A DNA stretch of 45,810 nt, taken from NCBI GenBank assembly GCA_964652835.1, contig CAZZCB010000006.1, forward strand, positions 1 to 45,810, written 5' to 3'. Origin of the DNA: JAUPTX01 sp964652835. GTDB taxonomy: Bacteria; Patescibacteriota; Minisyncoccia; Phycocordibacterales; CSBR16-119. The notes under the pieces are model-generated. The model saw only the letters and a list, made by a program, of their open reading frames with translations. It was not told where the DNA came from and searched no databases. This document shows positions 18,111 to 26,504 of the stretch, one piece after another (the first letter of the stretch is position 1; every line of letters begins with the position of its first letter). The position numbers and the translations under genes were made by a program.

Positions 18111-18182
18111 GAAATCTCTCCGCTTGTTTTCTTGTGAATGTTTAAAGAGTCATTAAGGCCTAACTCCAGAAGGTTGAAATAC

Positions 18183-19109
18183 CTACATTAAGGAATATTT
18201 ACTCCAGCGCTTCTCGCCGACTCTTTTAAGGACATTTTCTTCGACGAGAGATGTTAACTCTCTTTGGATAGTCTTTGACGAAATTCCCGGAAAAGAAGCC
18301 GTAATATCGTTTACCACCACTTCCCCTTTTTCTTTAACAATATCTATTATTTTAGACCTTCTTTCAGAGGCTTTTGGTTTGTCTACGAACTCAGAAAACT
18401 GCTGGTGAGAATATACTTCTCCCCCATTTTCCTCCGCCCTATTTTCTTCTTCTATTGGAGTTCTCTTTATCATCTCTTTTGGTAACTCGAATTTCGGAGC
18501 CTTTGCTGGAGCGCTCGCTCTCGGTTTAAAGGACACTTCTTTGTCTTTTATTTTTGGAGCTTGCTGTGGGGTGATTTGTCCTTTAAAAACTTTTTCTTCT
18601 TTTGACTCTTTTACATCAAAAAGGCTTTTTGAAAGAGTTATCTGGTCTGCCAGACTCTCCCCTATTTTTAGATCTTCTATCTGGGTGAAACTTTCTCTCT
18701 TTTGTTTATCTCGAAGTGAAGAGATGAGTTCTACAAGAACAGATTTTAAGATACGAGAGTTCATATCTGAAATGAAACCAACAGAAGATGCGACTTCCAC
18801 TAGTGAAACTATTTCCCAAGATTTGTTTATCGCTCTGGCGATAGAAAAGTAGATGTCTCCAGAGAAGGCAGAGGACATGGACCGAGTCTCTCTGATAAGG
18901 TCAACGCCGCACTCTCTTATTCTTTGTCTTATAGGATCGGCGACATCGATAAGGTCTGTGACCATATACAGAGCAGTAGAAATCTTTTCTGTCTTTTTAG
19001 ATAAAGTCATAAAGACAGCTTCGTGAGAGAGCTTTTGTCCTATAGAATTTTGATAATTTGGAACTTTAGAAATGTCCTTTTTGTCTGTTTGGCTGAAATT
19101 TGTTTCCAT
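18183..19109 (-). CDS. HTH-domain protein with helical N-terminus (DeoR-like winged helix)
   Basis: A 308-residue cytoplasmic protein. The last 60 residues (about 248-308) form a DeoR/HTH_11-like winged helix: RRSKIIDIVKEKGEVVVNDI, then the recognition helix region SSKTIQRELTSLVEENVLKR and a wing. Residues 30-150 are helical and resemble the four-helix-bundle family of rRNA-intron-encoded proteins. A low-complexity Lys/Pro/Glu linker (160-240) joins them. I infer a transcription regulator. Ligand and targets are unknown. It is divergent from ftsK, separated by 270 bp that contain a 23-bp perfect hairpin. Confidence 0.75.
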   Translation of the reverse strand: METNFSQTDKKDISKVPNYQNSIGQKLSHEAVFMTLSKKTEKISTALYMVTDLIDVADPIRQRIRECGVDLIRETRSMSSAFSGDIYFSIARAINKSWEIVSLVEVASSVGFISDMNSRILKSVLVELISSLRDKQKRESFTQIEDLKIGESLADQITLSKSLFDVKESKEEKVFKGQITPQQAPKIKDKEVSFKPRASAPAKAPKFELPKEMIKRTPIEEENRAEENGGEVYSHQQFSEFVDKPKASERRSKIIDIVKEKGEVVVNDITASFPGISSKTIQRELTSLVEENVLKRVGEKRWSKYSLM

Positions 19110-19241
19110 GTCTTTTAGATAATTAAGATTGTAATTTAAATGTTTTTAGTTTGTCCATTATAGCTACCTCAGTCAAAAAGACAAAATAAAAATCCAAAAT
19201 TATGATTTTAGAAAAGGGTGTCAAATCAGTACTTAGCTAAA

Positions 19242-19290
19242 ACGATGAGCAGGAAGCCCGGCGCTCCGCGCCGGGCTTCCTGCTCATCGT
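19242..19290. repeat. 23-bp perfect GC-rich hairpin between divergent genes
   Basis: Arms 19242-19264 and 19268-19290 are perfect reverse complements with a 3-nt loop. Neither side has a T tract, and no gene ends here, so it is not an ordinary terminator. The core GGCGC-GGA-GCGCC on the minus strand resembles the hairpin at 786-816. Confidence 0.85.
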
Positions 19291-19360
19291 CACAAATTTA
19301 AAATCTCCAAAATGATTTTCAAATTTCATCCATAATTCACAACATATAAAGAATCTTTCG

Positions 19361-19369
19361 TGATACAAT
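19361..19369 (+). promoter_or_regulatory. Extended -10 of ftsK
   Basis: TGATACAAT (TG-A-TACAAT), with the ATG 10 nt further on. The leader would be only a few nucleotides. Confidence 0.55.
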
Positions 19370-19379
19370 ATGCTCATCT

Positions 19380-21626
19380 ATGGGAAGAAAACCAATAAAA
19401 AATAAACCAGCAAAAAAAGAAACCTCGAAGAAAAGAATACCGAAAAACGAAGACTATGAAGTCTCGGAGCTTTTTGGTATCGAGCTACAGCCAGAAACAA
19501 AACAAACTATCCTAATCATCTTCTTATTTGTTTTTTCTTTGTTCTTTATCTTGGCTGGATTTGGGGCGGCGGGCGTCGCAGGAGAATTTACTTTTAGAAA
19601 TCTAAAGAAACTTTTTGGCGTGGGTTATGCCCTGCTTCCAATAATCTTAATGCTTGTCGGTCTATCTATATATAAAGTAGAAAAACAAAAAATGGGTATC
19701 GTGAACACCGTCGCATCGATTCTCTTTTTACTTTCAGGTCTCGGATTTATCAGTATCGTCGCAGGTGTAGACGACGCTGGAGCTTTGGGCAGAATCTCAG
19801 CTTGGCCTTTTATAGAACTTTTTGACGTTTACATCGCGGCTCTCTTTTTACTTGCTCTTATTTTTATCTCTCTTATTTTACTTTTCGAAGAAAGACTAAG
19901 TCTAAAATCTATCGGCGCTTTCTTTGGACGAATGTTTGGTAAAAAAGAAAAATCAGAAGAAGACGAAACCGAAGAAGAAGTCGATGAATTTTACGAAGAA
20001 GAGACAGATGAAGATTATGAAAACGAGGAAGATGAAGAGCCGGCAAGACCAGAGCCGATGCCTCTGCCGACACCTGTAAAAGAAGATATCGGAGGTCTTG
20101 GCATGATGTCTACTTTTAAATCTTCTGAGGAATACAAAGCTCCGCCACTTTCTCTTTTAAACAAAAATAACGACAAAGTTGTAACTGGAGATATCAAAGC
20201 AAACTCAGTCATAATAAAAAGAACTTTGGCGAACTTTGGTATCGACGTAGAGATGGATGAAGTAACTGTCGGACCAACTGTCACTAGGTATTCTCTAAAA
20301 CCAGCTCAAGGAGTAAGACTTGCTAAAATCAGCGCCCTTTCAAACGAACTAAGACTAGCCCTCGCTGCGAAAGCTATCAGAATCGAAGCGCCGATACCCG
20401 GACAATCTCTCGTCGGTGTTGAGATCCCAAACCAAGTAAAAGCTTTGGTGGATATTCGCTCTCTTATGGCTGACGATGTTTTCCAAAAGAATCCAAAACC
20501 TCTAACTGTAGCTTTGGGTAAAAGTGTTTCTGGAAAAGCGCACTATGCAAACATTGCGAAAATGCCTCACCTTATAATCGCTGGAGCAACTGGTGCCGGT
20601 AAATCTGTGGCTGTTCACGCGCTTATATCTTCTCTTATATACAGAAACGGGCCACAAGACCTCCGGTTTATTATGATCGACCCAAAAAGGGTTGAACTTA
20701 CTTTATATAACGGAATCCCTCACCTTCTAACTCCTGTTATCACTGAACCAAAGAAAGCTATCATCTCTCTGAAGTGGGCTGTAGGAGAAATGGAAAGGAG
20801 ATACGATATTTTGGAAGGTCACGCTGTCAGGGATATCGAATCTTATAATAAAAAGAAAGAGAAAGACGAAGAGATGGAAAATATGCCATATATTGTTGTT
20901 ATTATCGACGAGCTTGCTGATATTATGATGAGCTTCCCACGAGAGCTAGAGTCTGGAATAGTACGTCTTGCTCAGATGTCTCGAGCTGTCGGTATTCACC
21001 TTATACTTTCAACACAAAGACCTTCTGTAAACGTCATCACTGGACTTATTAAAGCAAACGTCCCAGCTAGAATCGCTCTTCAGGTTTCCTCACAGATAGA
21101 TTCAAGAACAATCCTAGACGCAGCTGGAGCTGAAAAGCTCCTCGGAGCCGGAGACATGCTCTACTCTTCTGGAGATATGAACCAACCAGAAAGAATCCAA
21201 TGTGCATTTATTTCCGAAGAAGAAGTGAAAAAAGTTGCTGAATATTTGAAAAACCAATACAAAGACGAATTGCCAGATGACATCAACCTTGCTGAAGTTG
21301 GCATTAGTCGAGAATCTACTATTTTCGATAGTGGAGATTTAAGCGACGGCGACCAAGACGACTTGTTCGAAGAAGCGAGAGCAATAGTTATAAGTAGTAA
21401 AAAAGCTTCTACTTCTTACCTGCAAAGAAGACTTAAGATAGGTTACTCTAGAGCTGCTCGTCTGATAGACGAACTCGAAGAAGCTGGAGTTGTGGGCGAA
21501 GCAAATGGATCAAAACCGAGAGAAATATTAGTAAATGGAGAAAGCGCATTACCGAATGATTATGAAAACAATCACAACCAAGATTTTGCAGATGATGGAG
21601 AAGAGGAATCTGAAAAAAATTATTAG
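19380..21626 (+). CDS. ftsK: DNA translocase FtsK/SpoIIIE
   Basis: A 748-residue ATP-driven DNA pump that clears chromosome ends from the division septum. The N-terminus has about four membrane segments (44-175), then an acidic linker (190-225). The motor follows: Walker A GATGAGKS (402-409), a VVIIDELAD Walker B near 505 and LSTQRPS. The C-terminal gamma winged helix (about 665-725; KKASTSYLQRRLKIGYSRAA) reads the KOPS-type DNA signals. Length is near that of other compact FtsK proteins. The 3' end overlaps the Ig-like membrane protein gene by 32 bases, and recA and efp follow. Confidence 0.97.
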   Translation: MGRKPIKNKPAKKETSKKRIPKNEDYEVSELFGIELQPETKQTILIIFLFVFSLFFILAGFGAAGVAGEFTFRNLKKLFGVGYALLPIILMLVGLSIYKVEKQKMGIVNTVASILFLLSGLGFISIVAGVDDAGALGRISAWPFIELFDVYIAALFLLALIFISLILLFEERLSLKSIGAFFGRMFGKKEKSEEDETEEEVDEFYEEETDEDYENEEDEEPARPEPMPLPTPVKEDIGGLGMMSTFKSSEEYKAPPLSLLNKNNDKVVTGDIKANSVIIKRTLANFGIDVEMDEVTVGPTVTRYSLKPAQGVRLAKISALSNELRLALAAKAIRIEAPIPGQSLVGVEIPNQVKALVDIRSLMADDVFQKNPKPLTVALGKSVSGKAHYANIAKMPHLIIAGATGAGKSVAVHALISSLIYRNGPQDLRFIMIDPKRVELTLYNGIPHLLTPVITEPKKAIISLKWAVGEMERRYDILEGHAVRDIESYNKKKEKDEEMENMPYIVVIIDELADIMMSFPRELESGIVRLAQMSRAVGIHLILSTQRPSVNVITGLIKANVPARIALQVSSQIDSRTILDAAGAEKLLGAGDMLYSSGDMNQPERIQCAFISEEEVKKVAEYLKNQYKDELPDDINLAEVGISRESTIFDSGDLSDGDQDDLFEEARAIVISSKKASTSYLQRRLKIGYSRAARLIDELEEAGVVGEANGSKPREILVNGESALPNDYENNHNQDFADDGEEESEKNY

Positions 21627-21981
21627 AGTCACTCTAACAGTCTTATTCTTTTCTTTCATACTACTTTACGCGATTTTAAACACTCGCCTTATTTCGAGGG
21701 GTATAGACCTGTCGATAAACGGCATAGAAAATGGTAAAATATACACAGAAGGTACACTAGAAATAACAGGTAATGCTAAACGCGCAAAACATGTCTTAGT
21801 AAACGGGAGAGAAATAAGTGTAAACCAACAAGGCGACTTTAAAGATTATTTGGTCTTACTTCCCGGCTACAACATAATGACGATAAGCGCCGAAGATAAG
21901 TTTGGCAAAATCACACAGGAAACTTTTGACATCGTAAGAGAGGTTAAAGAAGAAGTTATTAGCTTAGAGAGCTCATCATAG
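21595..21981 (+). CDS. Single-pass membrane protein with Ig-like (glucodextranase B-type) domain
   Basis: A protein of 128 residues from ATG 21595 (MEKRNLKKIIRV), inside the end of ftsK. A basic N-terminus and one membrane helix (about 10-29) are followed by an outside domain with a typical beta-sandwich pattern: YTEGTLEITGNAKRAKHVLV, then NQQGDFKDYLVLLPGYNIMT. Such domains occur in bacterial surface proteins as spacers or glycan contacts. The overlap with ftsK suggests co-translation. Its function is unknown; a division- or envelope-linked role is inferred from position. Confidence 0.72.
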   Translation: MEKRNLKKIIRVTLTVLFFSFILLYAILNTRLISRGIDLSINGIENGKIYTEGTLEITGNAKRAKHVLVNGREISVNQQGDFKDYLVLLPGYNIMTISAEDKFGKITQETFDIVREVKEEVISLESSS

Positions 21982-21986
21982 CTCGT

Positions 21987-21992
21987 TAAAAT
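21987..21992 (+). promoter_or_regulatory. -10 box before recA
   Basis: TAAAAT ends 5 nt before the recA ATG; a weak TTAGAG lies 17 bp upstream. It gives recA its own leaderless start inside the ftsK unit. Confidence 0.45.
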
Positions 21993-21997
21993 TCTAT

Positions 21998-23068
21998 ATG
22001 GCAATGGCAAAGAAAAAGGATAAACCAACAAAGAAGGTTGAAGAAAGAGGTGACGCAGAGACTACTGCAAAAAATGTTTTGGACACTATCAAGATGATCC
22101 AAACAAAATTCGGTGAAGGCTCTATCATGAAGATGGGAGACACACCGAAAGTAAATATTGATGTTATACCGACTGGTTCACTAGGCCTAGACGCGGCTCT
22201 TGGTATCGGCGGAGTTCCACGTGGAAGAATCATCGAAATCTTTGGACCAGAATCTTCTGGTAAGACTACCCTGTCACTTCACATCGTAGCAGAAGCTCAA
22301 AAGAAAGGTGGAGTTTGTGCATTTATCGATGCTGAACACGCGATGGATCCAGACTACGCAGGAAAACTCGGAGTAAAAATTGACGAACTTTTGATATCTC
22401 AACCAGACACAGGAGAGCAAGCGCTTGAAATCGCTGAGAGCTTAGTTCGCTCTGGAAGCATCGATGTTATCGTTGTCGACTCAGTTGCCGCTCTAACACC
22501 AAAAGATGAAATAGAGGGCGATATGGGAGCTCACCACGTGGGTAAGCAAGCACGTCTAATGTCTCAAGCTCTGCGAAAACTAACAGCACTGATGTCTCGA
22601 ACAAAAACTGTTGTTATCTTCATCAACCAAATCAGAATGCAGATCGGTGTGATGTTCGGTAACCCAGAAACAACAACAGGAGGAAAGGCTCTTAAATTCT
22701 ACTCTTCTGTCAGAATGGACATCAGAAAAATAGCTCAAATTAAAAAAGGTGAAGAAGTGGTAGGTTCACGAACAAGAGTAAAAGTTGTGAAAAACAAAGT
22801 TGCCGCGCCTTTTAAACAAACAGAATTCGATATTATCTACAACGAAGGAATCTCTCTCGAAGGTGAAATGCTTGCTTTAGGCGAAAGTATGGGTATTATA
22901 AAAAAGTCTGGAGCTTCATATAGTTACCTTCCGGGTAAGGATGAGAAGGCTGAAGTAAAACTCGGCCGAGGATATGACGCCACTAGAACACTTTTAAAAG
23001 ATAAAGAATTCAAAAAAACTCGCGATGAAATCCTAAAAGAAATCAAAGCGGAATTGAAGAAAATGTAA
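21998..23068 (+). CDS. recA: Recombinase RecA
   Basis: A 356-residue RecA that forms filaments on single-stranded DNA and drives strand exchange. It shows Walker A GPESSGKTT (83-91), the NPETTTGGKALKFYSSVR block that includes the DNA-binding loop 2 region, and VIFINQIRMQIGVMFG around loop 1. The C-terminus is Lys/Glu-rich and short, without the long acidic tail of enterobacterial RecA. efp follows after one base (TAA-T-ATG), so the two are co-transcribed. No SOS operator is recognised upstream. Confidence 0.98.
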   Translation: MAMAKKKDKPTKKVEERGDAETTAKNVLDTIKMIQTKFGEGSIMKMGDTPKVNIDVIPTGSLGLDAALGIGGVPRGRIIEIFGPESSGKTTLSLHIVAEAQKKGGVCAFIDAEHAMDPDYAGKLGVKIDELLISQPDTGEQALEIAESLVRSGSIDVIVVDSVAALTPKDEIEGDMGAHHVGKQARLMSQALRKLTALMSRTKTVVIFINQIRMQIGVMFGNPETTTGGKALKFYSSVRMDIRKIAQIKKGEEVVGSRTRVKVVKNKVAAPFKQTEFDIIYNEGISLEGEMLALGESMGIIKKSGASYSYLPGKDEKAEVKLGRGYDATRTLLKDKEFKKTRDEILKEIKAELKKM

Positions 23069-23069
23069 T

Positions 23070-23651
23070 ATGTTGGGCTATAACGAAATCAGAGAAAGAA
23101 AAATAATAATTCACGAAGGTGAACCGTACGAAGTTATTTCGTCACACGTTTTCAGAAAACAACAAAGAAAACCGGTGAACGCAACCAAGCTTAAAAACTT
23201 GGTTTCAGGAAGAGTTGTAGAATACTCTTTCCACGTTTCTGAAAAAGCAGAAGAAGCAGACATTTCAAAAAGACCTGCAAAATATATTTTTGAAAAGAAA
23301 GGAGAATACTGTTTCTGTGATCCAAAAGATCCTAAAAATAGATTTTTCATTGGAGCTGATATTTTAGGAGACTCGATGAAATGGGCAAAAGAAAACAGTG
23401 AACTCGAACTTAAAGTATTTACAGATAAAGAAGGTGAAGAAAAAATAGTTGGAGTGGCTGTGCCAAACAAGGTTTCCCTTTTGGTTACAGAAGCTCCACC
23501 AAATATTAAAGGTGATACTGCAACTGGCGGAAACAAAGTTATCACTCTTGAAACTGGAACAAACATAACTGCGCCGATGTTTATAAACGTTGGAGACAAA
23601 GTTATCGTAAACACAGAAACTGGTCAGTATGTAGAAAGAGATAGTAAGTAG
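23070..23651 (+). CDS. efp: Translation elongation factor P, with an unusual tip loop
   Basis: A 193-residue, three-domain EF-P that helps ribosomes past polyproline runs. The N-terminal KOW-like domain, the OB middle domain (YSFHVSEKAEEAD onward) and the C-terminal OB domain (KGDTATGGNKVITLETG) are all present. The tip loop that carries the modified residue is F28-RKQQRKPVN; the usual PGKG is missing, and Arg33 or Lys34 sits at the tip. The protein is a few residues longer than E. coli EF-P. It sits 1 bp behind recA and ends in a strong terminator. Confidence 0.95.
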   Translation: MLGYNEIRERKIIIHEGEPYEVISSHVFRKQQRKPVNATKLKNLVSGRVVEYSFHVSEKAEEADISKRPAKYIFEKKGEYCFCDPKDPKNRFFIGADILGDSMKWAKENSELELKVFTDKEGEEKIVGVAVPNKVSLLVTEAPPNIKGDTATGGNKVITLETGTNITAPMFINVGDKVIVNTETGQYVERDSK

Positions 23652-23686
23652 TTTTTAGTTGATAGAGATTAGATACTAGAAATAAA

Positions 23687-23721
23687 AAAGTCCCGCGAAG
23701 CCTTCGTCTTCGCGGGACTTT
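23687..23721 (+). terminator. Terminator of recA-efp
   Basis: 14-bp perfect stem (23687-23700 with 23708-23721) with a 7-nt loop. Confidence 0.9.
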
Positions 23722-23733
23722 AAATATAAAAAG

Positions 23734-23763
23734 AAAGGCCCGGAGCTTTCGCTCCAGGCCTTT
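23734..23763 (-). terminator. Terminator of purA
   Basis: Hairpin AAAGGCC-c-GGAGC / GCTCC-a-GGCCTTT with a TTTC loop, 4 bp after the purA stop. Confidence 0.8.
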
Positions 23764-23767
23764 ACGT

Positions 23768-25048
23768 TCATCTCACAGACTCAGCTCTTGTGGAAACCAG
23801 ATCATCAGCCAGCACACCCAAGGAAACCTTAGGGATATGTTGACCAAGTTGCTCTTCAAGGAAAACAATAAACTGATGCAGACTTCCATTGATATGCATC
23901 GGTTTTTTCACCCCAGTCGTAACAAAAGGCTCAAAGGTTTTCCATGAACGAGGTCTGCCTCCAGAGTTAAGACTAGTGCAAACACGAACCTCGTCGACGA
24001 CTCTTGGCGACAATACGTCAGCCTTCGTCATATAAAGCTCTGTTGCACCAGAAAGTTCAACCGCGTAGCGAAGCTCGGCCAGATCAATCCAACCAATCCT
24101 ACGCGGTCGCTTCGTTGTCGAACCAAACTCACAGCCTGCTATACGAATTGGTTCAGCGACTCCATCCAAGACCTCGGTTGAGAACGGACCTTCACCCACT
24201 CTTGTGTTGTAGGCTTTAAATACTCCGATCACTTTCTCAAGCTTGGCATTTCCAGGAAGACCAAGACCAGAGTACACAGCGGAGGGTAAGCAGTTTGAAG
24301 ATGTAACGAACGGATACGTCCCGTACGTATTGTCGAGCATCATCGCCTGAGCGCCCTCGGCTAGAACCAAAGGAATTGGATTACCTCTTAAAAGACCGTT
24401 GGCTTCACCATCACTGAAGAAAAAATTCTTCTTAGCAATGTTGATATTCTCCAAGATCCAATCAAGTGAATCAATCCATTCTTCATGGTCTTTGGGAGAG
24501 ACACTTATCCAATCCTGCCGGTACACATCTGCAAGCTTGAAGAAGTATTCGGAAACAAGTTCTTCAGATCCCTTTTCAAGACACAAGGCAATATTAATAC
24601 CGATCCGATGCGTCTTGTGAGCATATGTCGGACCGATACCTCTTCCTGTCGTACCTATTGCCTTATTCATCTCCGCATCGATCTTGCGATCATACGGAGT
24701 AATAAGGTGAACAAGCTCTGACAAGTAGATCGTCTTGTGGTTAATCCCGAGAGCCATCAACTCTTCAATCTCCTTTTTCAGAAGCACGGGATCAACGACA
24801 CAGCCGGGGCCGATAAAATTAATCGGGATGCCGGCAATAACACCTGTTGGAACAACGTGTGTCACCACTTTGTGCTTATCCTTGTAGTAAATAGTGTGAC
24901 CCGCATTGGGCCCACCATTGAAACGAGCAGAGATATTGTAAAGACCAGAAGACGCGAGTCGTTGGACAATCTTGCCCTTACCCTCGTCACCATACTGAAG
25001 ACCGACAACGGTCGTAACATGGAACCGATTAGGAATGTGTAAGTCCAT
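23768..25048 (-). CDS. purA: Adenylosuccinate synthetase
   Basis: A 426-residue enzyme that makes adenylosuccinate from IMP, aspartate and GTP, the first step from IMP to AMP. The GTP-binding loop GLQYGDEGKGK (16-26; usually GxQWGDEGKGK) and NGGPNAGHT (the IMP/Mg loop) are present. GRGIGPTYAHK and the GVFKAYNTRVGEGPFSTE block complete the family. No other purine gene is nearby, so it probably works on salvaged IMP. It is a single gene with its own terminator, and its GC and codon use are richer than the neighbouring recA/ssb genes, which suggests acquisition. It ends in TGA. Confidence 0.96.
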   Translation of the reverse strand: MDLHIPNRFHVTTVVGLQYGDEGKGKIVQRLASSGLYNISARFNGGPNAGHTIYYKDKHKVVTHVVPTGVIAGIPINFIGPGCVVDPVLLKKEIEELMALGINHKTIYLSELVHLITPYDRKIDAEMNKAIGTTGRGIGPTYAHKTHRIGINIALCLEKGSEELVSEYFFKLADVYRQDWISVSPKDHEEWIDSLDWILENINIAKKNFFFSDGEANGLLRGNPIPLVLAEGAQAMMLDNTYGTYPFVTSSNCLPSAVYSGLGLPGNAKLEKVIGVFKAYNTRVGEGPFSTEVLDGVAEPIRIAGCEFGSTTKRPRRIGWIDLAELRYAVELSGATELYMTKADVLSPRVVDEVRVCTSLNSGGRPRSWKTFEPFVTTGVKKPMHINGSLHQFIVFLEEQLGQHIPKVSLGVLADDLVSTRAESVR

Positions 25049-25144
25049 GAAGGTTTGGTTTTATAGGCAAAGCCCGTTTGTGTTAAAGGTCAAAAATCCT
25101 TTTAAAATCTACAGGAATTTGGGTAAAAGGTCAAACAAAAAAAA

Positions 25145-25167
25145 CGGCCCCGCCGAAGGCGGGGCCG
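25145..25167 (-). terminator. Terminator of the rpsF-ssb-rpsR operon
   Basis: 10-bp perfect hairpin CGGCCCCGCC / GGCGGGGCCG with a GAA loop; on the minus strand it is followed by a run of T. Confidence 0.93.
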
Positions 25168-25179
25168 GTCTTTTTTATT

Positions 25180-25377
25180 TTATCTAACTACGAATGGAAG
25201 TAATCCCATAATTCTTGCTCTTTTGATAGCGTTTGCTAGAGCTCTTTGATTCTTTGCAGTCAGTCCGTTTCTCTTTCGAGAAATCATTCTACCGCTTGGA
25301 TTCAAGAATTGTTTTAACACTGCTGTGTCTTTGTAGTCGATATGCTTTACATTGTTTGATGAGAAAAAATCTTGCAT
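25180..25377 (-). CDS. rpsR: 30S ribosomal protein bS18
   Basis: A 65-residue basic protein with the conserved order YKD..L..FL...GRM..RK..GL.AKNQR.LA.AIKRAR..GLLPFV. It pairs with bS6 on the 30S platform. It is the last gene of the usual rpsF-ssb-rpsR order, 31 bp after ssb, and is followed by a strong terminator. Confidence 0.97.
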   Translation of the reverse strand: MQDFFSSNNVKHIDYKDTAVLKQFLNPSGRMISRKRNGLTAKNQRALANAIKRARIMGLLPFVVR

Positions 25378-25408
25378 ATTTTATGAATTATAACTTTTAA
25401 CTTAATAA

Positions 25409-25873
25409 CTAAAACGGAATATCTTCTGGATTAATATCGTCTTCATCTGGATATTCTATAGTGTCTAGGTCTGGAGCTTTTTGCTCAGCACCTGTTTCTT
25501 TTTTCGCGCTACTGTATGAAGAAGAACCTCCAGAAGCTCCGTCAGAAGAACCTCGTGAACCAAACTGAATATTATCAGCGATAATTTCTGTTCGGTAGTT
25601 TTTCTTTCCGTCTGCTTCCCAACTTCTTGTTTGAAGTCTTCCTTCAACCATGATGTTGCTTCCCTTTTTCATATATTGAGCAACTGTTTCTGCTTGGCGA
25701 CCGAAAACCACAACATTGTGAAATTCAGTAGCTTCTTTTTTTGAACCATCTTTATCTTTCCAAACTCTGTTTGTTGCAACAGAAAAGTTTGTAACTTTCA
25801 TTCCAGAAGGAATTGCTTTCATTTCTGGATCTCGAGTAAGATTCCCTATTAACATTACTTTATTTAGATACAT
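25409..25873 (-). CDS. ssb: Single-stranded DNA-binding protein
   Basis: A 154-residue SSB. The OB fold occupies residues 1-105 (MYLNKVMLIGNLTRDPEM, then EFHNVVVFGRQAETVAQYMK and VEGRLQTRSWEADGKKNY). A Gly/Ser-rich linker follows, and the acidic tail ends in DINPEDIPF, the usual C-terminal hook for partner proteins. It is in the standard place between rpsF and rpsR. Confidence 0.97.
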   Translation of the reverse strand: MYLNKVMLIGNLTRDPEMKAIPSGMKVTNFSVATNRVWKDKDGSKKEATEFHNVVVFGRQAETVAQYMKKGSNIMVEGRLQTRSWEADGKKNYRTEIIADNIQFGSRGSSDGASGGSSSYSSAKKETGAEQKAPDLDTIEYPDEDDINPEDIPF

Positions 25874-25964
25874 TTTATTTTTTATAGATTTTTAGGTCTA
25901 TTTGATTAATTTTAAAACGTTCAGCATTTACAACTAACTTAATTGTAAACAAAAGCAATATGCA

Positions 25965-26444
25965 TTACAAGGCTACTTCTTCGTCGATAAGTTCATCTAT
26001 TTTAGCATCCACTGCTTCCTCATCCATTGGCAGAGACTCCGCTGTTTCCACTGGCGCTAAGTCGTCAGATGACGGTCTTCGTGCTGGTTTTACAATCTTT
26101 GGAGTGTAGATAGTATTTTCTCTAACTGTTTTTATGATTATATGTCGCAGTACATTTAGATCTCCATCTGCCATCTTTTTAACTTCGGCAACGTTTTCTG
26201 CATCCATTTCAAACTTGATCCATCCAAAATATGCAGAATTAAATCGAACATTTTTGTTATCAATCTCTTTAGTCATTTCGTATGCTAATTTGATTTGATT
26301 TGGATACTCATCTGAGATAACAGCTCCTTCTAGTGAAGTTATCTTTTCTTTTATTTTTCCAACTTCTTTCGCAACTTCTTCTTCAGAAATTGTTGGAATT
26401 AGGTTGTACCCAATCTCGTAAATTGTTTTATCTGATTTTGACAT
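25965..26444 (-). CDS. rpsF: 30S ribosomal protein bS6 with acidic tail
   Basis: A 159-residue bS6. The ferredoxin-like core (1-105) has the YEIGYNLIPTISEEEV start, the YPNQIKLAYEMTKE strand, and the VLRHIIIKTVREN end. Residues 110-159 are an extra Pro/Ser then Asp/Glu-rich tail, longer than the E. coli tail. It binds 16S rRNA with bS18. It heads the ssb-rpsR operon. A TAAAAT box 5 nt before the ATG and longer transcripts from the upstream noncoding region could both drive it. Confidence 0.95.
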   Translation of the reverse strand: MSKSDKTIYEIGYNLIPTISEEEVAKEVGKIKEKITSLEGAVISDEYPNQIKLAYEMTKEIDNKNVRFNSAYFGWIKFEMDAENVAEVKKMADGDLNVLRHIIIKTVRENTIYTPKIVKPARRPSSDDLAPVETAESLPMDEEAVDAKIDELIDEEVAL

Positions 26445-26449
26445 GATTA

Positions 26450-26455
26450 ATTTTA
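26450..26455 (-). promoter_or_regulatory. -10 box next to rpsF
   Basis: TAAAAT on the minus strand, 5 nt before the ATG. Confidence 0.4.
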
Positions 26456-26491
26456 ATGAACGGAGTGAATATAAATTACATTCACAATGTT
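26456..26491 (-). promoter_or_regulatory. Small hairpin just upstream of rpsF, possible S6 leader
   Basis: On the minus strand GAAC..GTGAAT..ATTCAC..GTTC forms a two-part stem with an internal bulge that includes TCCG. bS6-bS18 leaders use a CCG-bearing bulge for autoregulation, so this is a candidate. The match is short, and the consensus was recalled rather than compared. Confidence 0.3.
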
Positions 26492-26504
26492 CGTTAATTT
26501 AATA

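Noticed and set aside
19242..19290. Ordinary intrinsic terminator
   Set aside because: It lies between two gene starts, not ends, and has no T tract on either strand.
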